Assembly: GCA_034658655.1 (NCBI GenBank)
Contig: JAYEFQ010000095.1
Span: forward strand, 1 to 40,631
DNA length: 40,631 bases
Reading direction: 5' to 3'
Source of the DNA: JAQIBY01 sp034658655
GTDB taxonomy: Bacteria; Bacteroidota; Bacteroidia; Bacteroidales; ML635J-15
Part shown: positions 14,331 to 22,747 of the stretch, piece after piece
Layout of the letters: every line of letters begins with the position of its first letter
How positions within the stretch are numbered: position 1 is the stretch's first letter
Notes under the pieces: generated by a model
What the model was told of the DNA's origin: nothing
Databases searched by the model: none
Seen by the model: only the letters and a program-made list of their open reading frames with translations
Translations under genes and position numbers: made by a program

Positions 14331-16559
14331 CTACTGTATTAACTTTCCTTTATTTGAAAAGACAAAGAGCATATTTCCAAGATTATCGTAGGCATTGAAT
14401 TTGCGTATGTTTTCTTTGGTAAACTGGTCTTTTGATAAACCGACAACACATAAATCGGCATCGGCTGAGTATTTTGCAATGGTATCTGCTCTGTGTGTTT
14501 CACCTTCAGAACTAACTAATTGAACATTTTGTGGTGAAATTGGCAAACGTCCTGATTTGATTAAATCCAGTAATTGTTCGCGTTCTTCTTCGCCTGCCGA
14601 TTTAGGATAAACCGTAAATATACGAATTAATCCTTTTCTCCATTCCGGATGACCTAATGTGATGTAGGCCAATAAAATCATGGTCGTTGCATTCTCGAAA
14701 TCATGGCTTGAAAGCCATAAATGAATCTCTTTTTTATAACCATAACCTTTGTAGCTTGTATTCAAAATGCAGATGTCAAAATAAGAAGACTCAATAATTC
14801 CCAAGTTGTCGATAATATCATCCATGCTTTCAGGTTCTGAACGGCTAAATTCAAACAAGATTAAGTTATTAGTTCTTCCTGAGATACTGGATAATTGAAT
14901 GGTTTGTGCAATTGCGGAGGTGTATGACGGAGAAATAATTGTATCCAAATAGACACGGCTTTTGTTTCCTTTGGCAAGATTTAGTAAACGCTTTAACGAC
15001 TTTATTGATTCATCGGTAGTTTCTTTACTCAGTAAGCCTGGGATATAGTGAATATAGGTACCAAATCCATGTTTATGAGAAAACCAACGCATCAAATCAA
15101 ATGCGGCTCTGCGTTTAAATGTGTTTTCAGAAATGCAAATAGCAAAAGGTCTCCACTCATCTTCATTTTCTTGATTTCCTGCGCGTTGTGACATAAGTTG
15201 TAGGCTTCGGCTTAACTGAAAAATGACGCCTTTAAATAATTTTTGAAATCCTCCTTTTTGTTCAGATTTTGAAATGTTAATCAGATAATAGATAAAACTC
15301 ATAATAAATATTGAGAATGTCGCATAAAGCGCATTCATTTTAAACATCACCCAAAATGAAAGCACCATTCCAATTGCAGATATCAACCAGTGCGATTTAA
15401 ATGTGGGGCGATAAGAGGGATCTGATGCAAAATGTTCCAGAAAGGATATCATACAAATTGTACCATAGGTAAAAATAAAAATCATTGAAATAATTTCTGC
15501 AACAAAGTTAAGCTCACCGATTCCAACAAAAGTAAATGCAATTAGTATGCTTATAATCGAAGCATTGATTGGTTCGTTGTCTTTTTTATTCCCTTTTGAG
15601 AACCATCTATTGACTCTTTTTGAAGGGGTAACATTATCATAACCCATAGCCTGAAGTGTTCTGGGAGCAACTATTATAGACCCCAAGGCTGACGATAAAC
15701 TTGCTGCTGCAAGCCCAATAGGTATAATAGGACCCCAAATTGCTATCCGCTGCATAATCAGTTGATCTGTATCCAAGGCTGAAGCCGGTGCACTTATTGC
15801 AAGTTTATAGGCAGCTAAAGCATAAACTAGCATTCCGATTATTGTTGCCCAAATGGTTCCTCGTGGAATGGATTTTTCGGGATTTTTTAAATCCCCTGAC
15901 AAGCCTAAGCCTGCCGCAAGTCCGGTAAACGCAGGAAATATAATCGTAAATACAAAAAAGAATCCTGCGCTATTTGTTGCGGTAACATTTAGCGGGTATG
16001 TAACACCTTCTTCAATCGGATTCCCGAGAAAGAAAGAAATTAAAGAAAGAAAAAGAATGGCGACTACAACATATAAAGCTTTCATTCCAAAATTGGCCCC
16101 TCGTGTTAGCATGAGAATACTTAAAAGTGCCATTAATGGCAGGCTAATAATGCGTTTATCAGAGATTACAATACCCCATTTCTGTTGTATGATTTCAAAA
16201 ACTGGAGTAAACGCCTCGCTGAATGCAATCACATAAAATGCGATACTAATTGCTTGGCTCAGGAAAAGTGCAATGCCGATTGCGCCGCCAATATTAAAGC
16301 CGAAAGATCGGGATATAATGTAATATGCTCCACCTCCCTGCACTTTTTGGTTTGTGGCAATCTCTGCAACAGCTAATGCCGTAGGAATTGTTATTAAATG
16401 CCCGAGAATTACGATTCCGATTGTTCCTACAAATCCGATTTGCCCAACAGCCCAACCGAACCTCAGAAATAAAACCGCCCCCAAAATTGTTGACAGCGCA
16501 GTAAGAAATACCGGAAGTGTACCAAACTTGGCTTTATTATTAACTAATCCTGATTGCAT
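14331..16559 (-). CDS. SLC12-like cation-chloride cotransporter / amino acid permease
   Basis: The product is 742 aa from the ATG at 16559. An APC-fold membrane domain with about twelve segments (roughly 10-450) begins FGTLPVFLTALSTILGAVLFLRFGWAVG, a helix-1 pattern seen in cation-chloride cotransporters. Next come GGGAYYIISRSFG and FTIIFPAFTGLAAG. The C-terminal 280 residues are soluble. They resemble the regulatory tail of SLC12 carriers and end in a UspA-like alpha/beta segment (ADLCVVGLSKDQF). The likely role is coupled export or import of K+ or Na+ with chloride, or amino acid transport. The open frame extends upstream to a weak start at 16655, but the ATG fits the promoter and the helix position. 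It is divergent from the 286-aa unknown gene. Confidence 0.8.
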   Translation of the reverse strand: MQSGLVNNKAKFGTLPVFLTALSTILGAVLFLRFGWAVGQIGFVGTIGIVILGHLITIPTALAVAEIATNQKVQGGGAYYIISRSFGFNIGGAIGIALFLSQAISIAFYVIAFSEAFTPVFEIIQQKWGIVISDKRIISLPLMALLSILMLTRGANFGMKALYVVVAILFLSLISFFLGNPIEEGVTYPLNVTATNSAGFFFVFTIIFPAFTGLAAGLGLSGDLKNPEKSIPRGTIWATIIGMLVYALAAYKLAISAPASALDTDQLIMQRIAIWGPIIPIGLAAASLSSALGSIIVAPRTLQAMGYDNVTPSKRVNRWFSKGNKKDNEPINASIISILIAFTFVGIGELNFVAEIISMIFIFTYGTICMISFLEHFASDPSYRPTFKSHWLISAIGMVLSFWVMFKMNALYATFSIFIMSFIYYLINISKSEQKGGFQKLFKGVIFQLSRSLQLMSQRAGNQENEDEWRPFAICISENTFKRRAAFDLMRWFSHKHGFGTYIHYIPGLLSKETTDESIKSLKRLLNLAKGNKSRVYLDTIISPSYTSAIAQTIQLSSISGRTNNLILFEFSRSEPESMDDIIDNLGIIESSYFDICILNTSYKGYGYKKEIHLWLSSHDFENATTMILLAYITLGHPEWRKGLIRIFTVYPKSAGEEEREQLLDLIKSGRLPISPQNVQLVSSEGETHRADTIAKYSADADLCVVGLSKDQFTKENIRKFNAYDNLGNMLFVFSNKGKLIQ

Positions 16560-16579
16560 AATACATGATTTATTTGTCG

Positions 16580-16587
16580 TAAAGATA
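16580..16587 (-). promoter_or_regulatory. Weak candidate promoter of the SLC12-like gene
   Basis: On the minus strand the sequence is TATCTTTA, one base off TAnnTTTG. It lies 20 bases before the ATG at 16559 and supports that start over the longer frame to 16655. Confidence 0.35.
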
Positions 16588-16708
16588 ATTTTTAGCTGTA
16601 ATAAATCAAAAAAGAAACTAAAATTTGGTTTTTGTAGATTCAAACATATTAACAACCTTTTGTTAAAATTTAGGTTAATTGTTGTTGATTATCGATGTTT
16701 TTAGTTCT

Positions 16709-16716
16709 TATATTTG
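16709..16716 (+). promoter_or_regulatory. Candidate promoter of the 286-aa unknown gene
   Basis: TATATTTG matches TAnnTTTG exactly and ends 23 bases before the ATG at 16740. TTG at 16685-16687 lies 21 bases upstream and could be the -33 element. Confidence 0.5.
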
Positions 16717-16739
16717 TAATCAGAAGATTTGTATAGAAA

Positions 16740-17600
16740 ATGTCAAAAAGAATTTTGCCAAATACGGATAAAACACGTTATCAAACATTAAAGCAATGTG
16801 TTGAGAAATTGTCTAATAGGGATGCTCAGTCGCAATTTTTATCTCAGGATCAGTTTAAAAACATGCTTTTTGTTTTCTCTCGTTTTGAGCAAATATTTCT
16901 TGCTAGAGAAAAGTTAAAAGCAGATCCTGAATATTTAGTGACGCAAGAAAAAGCCGGTCTTTTTTTGAAACATTATCTAATGGTAATACAAATGGCAGCA
17001 ATGCGTGGTGAAATCCCGGAGAAAAGCCTCTTGTATTATGGATTGAAAAATGCACAATCACCTTTGCCTGCGTTTAATACAGGAAAGCAGATTATTGAAT
17101 TAGGAGCTGAAATATTTGAAGCAGACGCCAAACGAATTGCCAATGGGGGAAAATATATTACTATGCCAAGCATTGCAGTTGTGAAAATTTGGTACGATAA
17201 ATTTGTTGATGCATACCAAAATCACGCAGTGCAAAGCGAAAAATATAAAAATAATCAGGAATTTATACGGGGATTAAGAGGCGAGGTAACTCGTTGTATT
17301 ATTGATTTTTGGAATTCCATCGAATATGAATACAATCATTTGGATGCGGAAGTATTTCGCCAGTTAGCCAAAGAGTACGGACTACAATATAGTCTGTCTT
17401 CAAATGAAATTGCACGGGAAGCATCTCCAAAAATTGCAAAATTATTCAATCCAGAAGAAATCCCTGTTGACAAATTGCATGACCAAAGAGAAAAATATAT
17501 TGCACGATCAAAGCCCAAGTACTTCAAAAAGCAAATTTCTGATTTACAAACTAGCTTTCCGTTTTTGTCTGAAGAAATAGAAGCTAACAAAAACGAATAA
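16740..17600 (+). CDS. Unknown 286-aa cytosolic protein
   Basis: I do not recognise this family. The protein is rich in Lys, Glu and Gln, appears almost wholly helical, and has no signal peptide, membrane segment or Cys cluster. Features that may help a search are the segment RFEQIFLAREKLK (about 50-62), the stretch TMPSIAVVKIWYDKFVDAYQ (about 141-160), and FWNSIEYEYNHLD (about 190-202). It has its own promoter box and is divergent from the SLC12-like carrier. Its last 57 bases overlap the 3' end of the CPBP protease gene on the other strand. Base composition is like its neighbours, so a core lineage gene is plausible. Confidence 0.75.
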   Translation: MSKRILPNTDKTRYQTLKQCVEKLSNRDAQSQFLSQDQFKNMLFVFSRFEQIFLAREKLKADPEYLVTQEKAGLFLKHYLMVIQMAAMRGEIPEKSLLYYGLKNAQSPLPAFNTGKQIIELGAEIFEADAKRIANGGKYITMPSIAVVKIWYDKFVDAYQNHAVQSEKYKNNQEFIRGLRGEVTRCIIDFWNSIEYEYNHLDAEVFRQLAKEYGLQYSLSSNEIAREASPKIAKLFNPEEIPVDKLHDQREKYIARSKPKYFKKQISDLQTSFPFLSEEIEANKNE

Positions 17601-18452
17601 TACGATTGACACGTACAAGTATGGCGAATCCCAGTTTGTTCCCAACTCATCCGGATTAAAATCTTTATCCGTTTTATAATAAAAATAGTATCCAATGACA
17701 GCTAAACTATTATTTAAAAAATGAGCAAAAATTGGAACCCACAAATTATTTGTTAAATACAACAAATATCCCATCATAACCCCTAAAAATATACGCGGTA
17801 AAAATCCATAAAACTGAAAATGAGCAAAACTGAATAATATTCCGGTAATGAGTATTGCTATGTGGACATTTTTCAACCAATTTTTAAGTAAACGCTGTAA
17901 AATTCCTCGAAAAAACAATTCTTCTGTAACTGCAGGGAAAAGTGCAATAACAATAATATTAATTAAAAGGCCCCCAATCCCATCTACATTAAGCATGCGT
18001 TGTTGCATTTCCATGGCAGATTTTTCCATCCGTTGAATAATCTCTTCCAGATTTGCCATGCTATCGGGCAATTTCAGATTAGCGTTCCATGAAACCATCA
18101 AATTAATAATCGCAATACTGCTGAATATTAATAAGGTAGTTAAGAAAATATCGCGCCACCTAGGTTTTATATTAATCTTCAGGAACCCGGTCGGGTCTGG
18201 AGTTGAAATAAACGCAATAATGTAAGCGGGCAGTAAAAATATTCCTATTGAACTAATGATTTGAATGATTTTTAAGAGCGATATGTTTATTGTGGTGCTA
18301 TCTATCGCATTTTCTAAAATTTCATTCGGGAAAAAAGCCAAAATAACTGCCGTAAGCACTTGCGTAACTAATAAACCAATAAATGCTAGCGTAAAAACAA
18401 TAAGTATTTTTACCGCAGGATGTTGATGTATGAATGCGTCTCTTAAATTCAT
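17544..18452 (-). CDS. CPBP-family intramembrane metalloprotease (CAAX/Abi type)
   Basis: The 302-aa integral membrane protein has about eight hydrophobic segments. The glutamate motif is in VTEELFFRGILQRL (EExxxR), followed by FAHFQFYGF (FxxxH-like) and FAHFLNNSLA (HxxxN/B-like), the three catalytic motifs of the family in order. Such proteases act in the inner membrane; bacterial substrates are mostly unknown, and some members take part in bacteriocin self-protection. Its ATG overlaps the ribD stop (ATGA), so it is the second gene of a ribD operon. Its 3' end overlaps the convergent 286-aa gene by 57 bases. Confidence 0.88.
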   Translation of the reverse strand: MNLRDAFIHQHPAVKILIVFTLAFIGLLVTQVLTAVILAFFPNEILENAIDSTTINISLLKIIQIISSIGIFLLPAYIIAFISTPDPTGFLKINIKPRWRDIFLTTLLIFSSIAIINLMVSWNANLKLPDSMANLEEIIQRMEKSAMEMQQRMLNVDGIGGLLINIIVIALFPAVTEELFFRGILQRLLKNWLKNVHIAILITGILFSFAHFQFYGFLPRIFLGVMMGYLLYLTNNLWVPIFAHFLNNSLAVIGYYFYYKTDKDFNPDELGTNWDSPYLYVSIVLFVFVSFYFFRQKRKASL

Positions 18453-19498
18453 AGTTTGTTATATAAAATTCTCAAACGACTGTTGCCAAAAACCTGATGC
18501 GACTCATTTATTCCCTGTATTTGCGGAGCTTTTATTCCGCGACGGAAATACTGATTTCCCGTGAAAACTCGTGCCTCGTCCCACAATCCTTTATCAATAA
18601 AGCTATGAAGTAACTCAGAGCCTCCTTCAACAACCAAAGATTGAATCATTTCACGATGCAAATGTCTTAAAACCTCTTCAAGATTGTTTTTTCGTGAATT
18701 AATTTGAAAAAAACATGTGCGGTTTTTAACTTTTGGAGTATTGCCGGTGAAAATCAAATTATCACTTGTATCGGTGAAAATCTCGAGGTCTTTTGGCAAA
18801 TTATCATCAAAATCTATGCTTACACGCTTTGGATTTCGACCAGTCCATTCTCTTACGGTTAATTGCGGATTATCCATAATGGCAGTGTGCTTACCAACCA
18901 TAAATGCATCCTCTTCAGTGCGCCATTTATGAACTAATTGTTTGCAAAATGCATTGGTAATCCAACTTGGGGCTTCGCTTCTGTCAATCGGTCGTAAAAC
19001 ATCCATAAAACCGTCCTCTGTTTTTGCCCATTTTAAAATAATATAAGGACGATTCGTTGTCATATAGCGGATAAACCGACGATTCAAAAATTTTGCATCC
19101 TCTTCTAAAACTCCGGATATGACTTCAACACCATTTGCTCGAAGTTTTTCAATGCCTTTTCCTGCAACTTTTGGATTTGGATCCGTCATAGAAATGACAA
19201 CACGCGGAATTTCTTTACGGATAATTAAATCAGTACAGGGTGGCGTTTTTCCATGATGCACACAGGGCTCTAAATTTACATAAAGCGTAGCATGCTTTAA
19301 ATCAGAAACTTGTTTTACCGATGCGATGGCATTAACCTCTGCATGAGCTTCTCCTATTTTTTGATGATATCCCTCGCCAATTATCTGTCCGTCTTTTACC
19401 AAAACAGAGCCTACAAGCGGGTTAGGACTTACATTTCCCAATCCAAGAGCAGCAAGATCAAAACAACGTTTGATAAATATGTCGTGAGTGTGACTCAT
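18449..19498 (-). CDS. ribD: Bifunctional riboflavin deaminase/reductase RibD
   Basis: The product is 349 aa from the ATG at 19498. The N-terminal deaminase domain has the zinc site HAEVNAI (H52, E54) and PC-x(8)-C (C79, C88, in EPCVHHGKTPPC). The C-terminal reductase domain contains PYIILKWAKTEDG and SLVVEGGSELLHSF. It catalyses the second and third steps of riboflavin synthesis in the cytosol: deamination, then NADPH reduction of the pyrimidine intermediate. A longer frame using TTG at 19516 is open, but the promoter box at 19505-19512 would exclude it. No FMN riboswitch was seen upstream. Confidence 0.95.
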   Translation of the reverse strand: MSHTHDIFIKRCFDLAALGLGNVSPNPLVGSVLVKDGQIIGEGYHQKIGEAHAEVNAIASVKQVSDLKHATLYVNLEPCVHHGKTPPCTDLIIRKEIPRVVISMTDPNPKVAGKGIEKLRANGVEVISGVLEEDAKFLNRRFIRYMTTNRPYIILKWAKTEDGFMDVLRPIDRSEAPSWITNAFCKQLVHKWRTEEDAFMVGKHTAIMDNPQLTVREWTGRNPKRVSIDFDDNLPKDLEIFTDTSDNLIFTGNTPKVKNRTCFFQINSRKNNLEEVLRHLHREMIQSLVVEGGSELLHSFIDKGLWDEARVFTGNQYFRRGIKAPQIQGINESHQVFGNSRLRILYNKL

Positions 19499-19504
19499 TG
19501 CATG

Positions 19505-19541
19505 CAAAATTAGCAAACTTCTATAATAGCATGCTAATTTT
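19505..19541 (-). promoter_or_regulatory. ribD promoter box overlapped by a 10-bp dyad
   Basis: On the minus strand TAATTTTG (19505-19512) matches TAnnTTTG and lies six bases before the ribD ATG. AAAATTAGCA (19506-19515) is repeated inverted as TGCTAATTTT (19532-19541) with a 16-base spacer. The second arm falls close to where the -33 region would be. This geometry could be an operator. It could also simply be two outward-facing -7 boxes, since the other arm reads TAATTTTTG on the plus strand. Confidence 0.45.
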
Positions 19542-19669
19542 TGAGTTTTTAACCCGATTTTAAGAATATCACCTTCTGAATTTCTTAGATTTTGATCATT
19601 TTTACTAATTTATTTGTGCGCTCTGTTTTAATAATGCTCAAACTATGATTAAAATAAATCAGAAACTTT

Positions 19670-19677
19670 TAAGTTTG
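19670..19677 (+). promoter_or_regulatory. Candidate promoter of the Ig-like lipoprotein gene
   Basis: TAAGTTTG matches TAnnTTTG exactly and ends 16 bases before the ATG at 19694. No obvious -33 element is present. Confidence 0.4.
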
Positions 19678-19693
19678 TACAAAGTTTTGAAAC

Positions 19694-21367
19694 ATGCGAT
19701 TGAAAACAAGTGTTATCCTTTGGGGAATTATTGCGGCAACAATGATATATTCCTGCGCAAAAATCGGAAGCCCTACTGGTGGTCTGAAAGACTCAACTCC
19801 GCCACAAATTAAAGGAACAGAGCCACTTAATGGCAGTGTGAATTTCAATCAAAAAATATTTGACATCGAATTTGACGAATATGTTCAACTTAATAACATT
19901 CAACAAAATTTAATTGTTTCGCCCCCATTTTCAGAAAAACCACAAGTTAAAATAAAAGGAAAAGGAATTAGGGTTGTCTTGCCTGAAGCACCGCGAGAAA
20001 ACACAACCTATAGTTTCATGTTTTTTAATGCAATTTCTGATATCACTGAACGAAATGAAATTGCATCCCTAGTTTATGCATTTTCTACAGGAGATCAAAT
20101 TGATTCACTGAGAGTTAAGGGAACAGTTAAAGATGCCTTCACAACAAAACCAGTTGAAGGTATTTACGTTATGTTGTATGCTGCCGACAACGACACTGCT
20201 TTTAAAACATCTATTCCTGAATACCTTACAGTTACTGATAAGTTAGGTGATTTTGAATTTCAATATGTTGCAGAAGGGCAATATCAAATTTATGCCTTGG
20301 AAGATGCAAATTATTCATATAGTTTCGATCAACCTAATGAGAAAATTGCATTTCTCGATAGCCTGATTATTCCTAAAGCAGAACGAATATTTATTGAATC
20401 TGATTCGATTTATGAAACTGTTTGTTTTCCTGGAAATTTGCAATTAAGACTATTTGAAGAAAAACAAAACCAACAGTACATCAAGGAGGAATCTCGAATT
20501 AATCCGGCACGCATTGATATTGTTTTTCAACAAGCAGAAGATTCAGTAATTACTTGGTCATCACCTGAATTACCACAAGATGCTGTCGTTACAATGTTTT
20601 CAGAAAAAAACGATAGCCTCAAACTTTTAATTCAAGACGAAGTGTACGCCAAACTTGACAGTATAAGTTTGTATGTCAATTATTTTACACATATCGACAG
20701 CATCGGTTGGACACAAGATACTTTGCTTTTTCCCTATCCCGAATTAGAAAATGAATCATTAAAAATAGAATCAAATCTTAAACGCGGAAAATTACATTAT
20801 TATCGAGCGCTTCAACTTGAGTCTCCTGCACTCATTAATCGTTTGGATATCAATAAAATAGCATTTTATTATCAAAAAAATGATAGCACAGAAATTTCGC
20901 AAACATTCAGTATTGATACGCTAAAACAAGGACAGGCATTGCAAATCTCATCAAAACTTCTTGAAGGGGAATCTTATCGAGTAATGTTTGATTCGGCTGC
21001 AATTACTGATATTAGCGGACAAACCAATGATAGTTTAAATTTTGAGTTTCTGTATCGAAAAATGAGTAGTTATTCCAGTTTGAAAATGAATATTGATACG
21101 ATAAATTCCACTTTCTTTTGTGAATTGCTATCAGGGGAAAATGTTATAAAAGCAGCAAAACCAAATTCTGAAAATATAGTGAAATTCAATTTCTTAGAAC
21201 CAGGGTCTTATCGTGTTCGTTTAATTATGGATGGAAATAATAATGACAAATGGGACACAGGGAATCTTGAAATTGAAAGACAACCTGAGCATATTATTTA
21301 TTATCTTGAGCAAATAGAGCTTCGAGCCAACTGGGAACAAGAAACGGATTGGATTTTGACAGAATAA
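19694..21367 (+). CDS. Ig-like domain lipoprotein
   Basis: The 557-aa exported lipoprotein has a hydrophobic signal segment and the lipobox MIYSC, with the lipidated cysteine at C21. The N-terminal domain (about 35-132), from STPPQIKGTEPLNGSVNFN to LVYAFSTGD, matches the bacterial Ig-like fold (Big_5 type) found in many Bacteroidota surface proteins. A carboxypeptidase-regulatory-like beta domain follows (KGTVKDAFTTKPVEGIYVMLY, then DKLGDFEFQYVAEGQYQIYALED). The C-terminus is beta-rich with a calcium-loop-like DGNNNDKWDTG. It is probably anchored at the outer membrane. The glycosyltransferase gene begins two bases after its stop. The precise function is unknown. Confidence 0.8.
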   Translation: MRLKTSVILWGIIAATMIYSCAKIGSPTGGLKDSTPPQIKGTEPLNGSVNFNQKIFDIEFDEYVQLNNIQQNLIVSPPFSEKPQVKIKGKGIRVVLPEAPRENTTYSFMFFNAISDITERNEIASLVYAFSTGDQIDSLRVKGTVKDAFTTKPVEGIYVMLYAADNDTAFKTSIPEYLTVTDKLGDFEFQYVAEGQYQIYALEDANYSYSFDQPNEKIAFLDSLIIPKAERIFIESDSIYETVCFPGNLQLRLFEEKQNQQYIKEESRINPARIDIVFQQAEDSVITWSSPELPQDAVVTMFSEKNDSLKLLIQDEVYAKLDSISLYVNYFTHIDSIGWTQDTLLFPYPELENESLKIESNLKRGKLHYYRALQLESPALINRLDINKIAFYYQKNDSTEISQTFSIDTLKQGQALQISSKLLEGESYRVMFDSAAITDISGQTNDSLNFEFLYRKMSSYSSLKMNIDTINSTFFCELLSGENVIKAAKPNSENIVKFNFLEPGSYRVRLIMDGNNNDKWDTGNLEIERQPEHIIYYLEQIELRANWEQETDWILTE

Positions 21368-21369
21368 TT

Positions 21370-22671
21370 ATGAAAAAGAAACGTGTACTAATTATCTCAT
21401 ATTATTGGCCGCCATCAGGTGGAGTTGGAGTAAATCGTTGTTTGAAATTTGCAAAGTATTTGCCTGATTTCGACTGGGAGCCTGTTGTTTATGCGCCATC
21501 AAATGCAAGTTATCCTTATACAGATGAAACGAATTTCAAACATATCCCAGAAGAAATTACCATTCTGAAACAACCCATTAAAGAGCCTTTTGAGTTATTT
21601 AAAAAACTTTCGGGACGAAAGAAAAACGATAGTGCAAATCCGGTTTATGTTCGCGATAGAAAACGCAGTGTGATAGATGAGTTTGCAATTTGGGTGCGAG
21701 GCAATTTTTTTATTCCCGATGCACGTGCTTTATGGATAAAACCCTCTGTCCGTTATTTAAAAAAATACCTTACTGAACATCCTGTTGATGCCATTCTTAC
21801 TGATGGACCGCCACATACAAATACTGTAATTGGCTGCAAATTGTCGCAAGCAACTGGGATCCCGTGGTTGGCTGATTTTCAGGATCCATGGACACAGGTA
21901 GATTATTATTCTATGTTGAAAATCGGAAAACGTGCTGATAAAAAACATCATGCGTTGGAACAAGAATGTTTTCAAACGGCAAAAAAAATTACAATTGCCA
22001 GCCCAACTTGGGCAAAAGATATAGTATCAATTGGAGCCGATAATGTTGATCCTATTTTTTGGGGTTATGATGATGATGATTTTCCGGAAATCACGCCACC
22101 AGATGATAAGACGTTTAGTATTGTGCATGCAGGACAACTCGGTTACGATAGACGTCCCGACGGCTTCCTTTCTATGCTTGGCGAATTAAAGAAAGAAAAT
22201 CCTGAATTCGGGAAATTATTGCGTTTGAAATTTGTTGGCACGGTAGATTATGTGATTGAAGAAACGATAAAAGAAAATGGATTGTCTGAAAACTATTTTG
22301 CACCCGGAAATATTTCACGTCCTCAGGCAATCGACCTTACACTTAAAGCGCAACTTTTACTTTTACCACTCAATATTGCCGAAAATGCAAAAGGCAGAAT
22401 ACCTGGAAAACTATTTGAAAATCTGAGAGCAAGTAAACCAATTCTGGTTTTAGGACCCACGAATAGTGATGTGTCTAAAATTGTAACAGATGCAAATGCC
22501 GGAATCACTTGTGCTTATGATGATGTCAAAACACAAAAAGCGTTTATTTTAGATCGTTTTGAAAAATTCAAGCAAGGCAAAAACCATATTGATCTTGGAA
22601 ATATTAAAGCCTATTCTGTGAAAAATCAGGTAAAACGATTATCGGGATTTTTAAACAAAATTTCAGTATAA
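21370..22671 (+). CDS. Glycosyltransferase, GT-B fold (GT4-like)
   Basis: The product is 433 aa from the ATG at 21370. The N-terminal Rossmann-like domain starts VLIISYYWPPSGGVGVNR, the usual glycine-rich opening of GT4-type enzymes. The C-terminal nucleotide-sugar domain holds HAGQLGYDRRPDGFL, and NAKGRIPGKLFENLRASKPIL carries the E-x(7)-E-like region in a reduced form. It would transfer a sugar from an activated donor at the cytosolic membrane face. The neighbour is a surface lipoprotein, so a role in envelope glycan or protein glycosylation is possible. An upstream in-frame TTG (21349) inside the lipoprotein gene is a less likely start. Confidence 0.8.
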   Translation: MKKKRVLIISYYWPPSGGVGVNRCLKFAKYLPDFDWEPVVYAPSNASYPYTDETNFKHIPEEITILKQPIKEPFELFKKLSGRKKNDSANPVYVRDRKRSVIDEFAIWVRGNFFIPDARALWIKPSVRYLKKYLTEHPVDAILTDGPPHTNTVIGCKLSQATGIPWLADFQDPWTQVDYYSMLKIGKRADKKHHALEQECFQTAKKITIASPTWAKDIVSIGADNVDPIFWGYDDDDFPEITPPDDKTFSIVHAGQLGYDRRPDGFLSMLGELKKENPEFGKLLRLKFVGTVDYVIEETIKENGLSENYFAPGNISRPQAIDLTLKAQLLLLPLNIAENAKGRIPGKLFENLRASKPILVLGPTNSDVSKIVTDANAGITCAYDDVKTQKAFILDRFEKFKQGKNHIDLGNIKAYSVKNQVKRLSGFLNKISV

Positions 22672-22735
22672 TCGCTTTATTGCATATTAAACTTACCAAA
22701 ATAATTTATACAATTCACAATTGCTCGGAATTCCT

Positions 22736-22743
22736 TATCTTTG
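22736..22743 (+). promoter_or_regulatory. cmk promoter box, leaderless arrangement
   Basis: TATCTTTG matches TAnnTTTG exactly and is followed by four bases (CTGC) and the ATG at 22748. The transcription start should therefore fall on or beside the start codon. No good -33 element is visible. Confidence 0.55.
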
Positions 22744-22747
22744 CTGC

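Noticed and set aside
15853..16376. Forward frames of 63-127 codons inside the SLC12-like gene
   Set aside because: They are opposite-strand shadows of a strongly supported membrane protein and show no coding features.
16560..16655. N-terminal extension of the SLC12-like carrier
   Set aside because: It would need a weak start and would place the promoter box inside the gene; the ATG at 16559 fits family starts.
19499..19693. FMN riboswitch upstream of ribD
   Set aside because: The interval is AT-rich, too short, and lacks the conserved paired segments of the RFN element; the promoter also leaves almost no leader.
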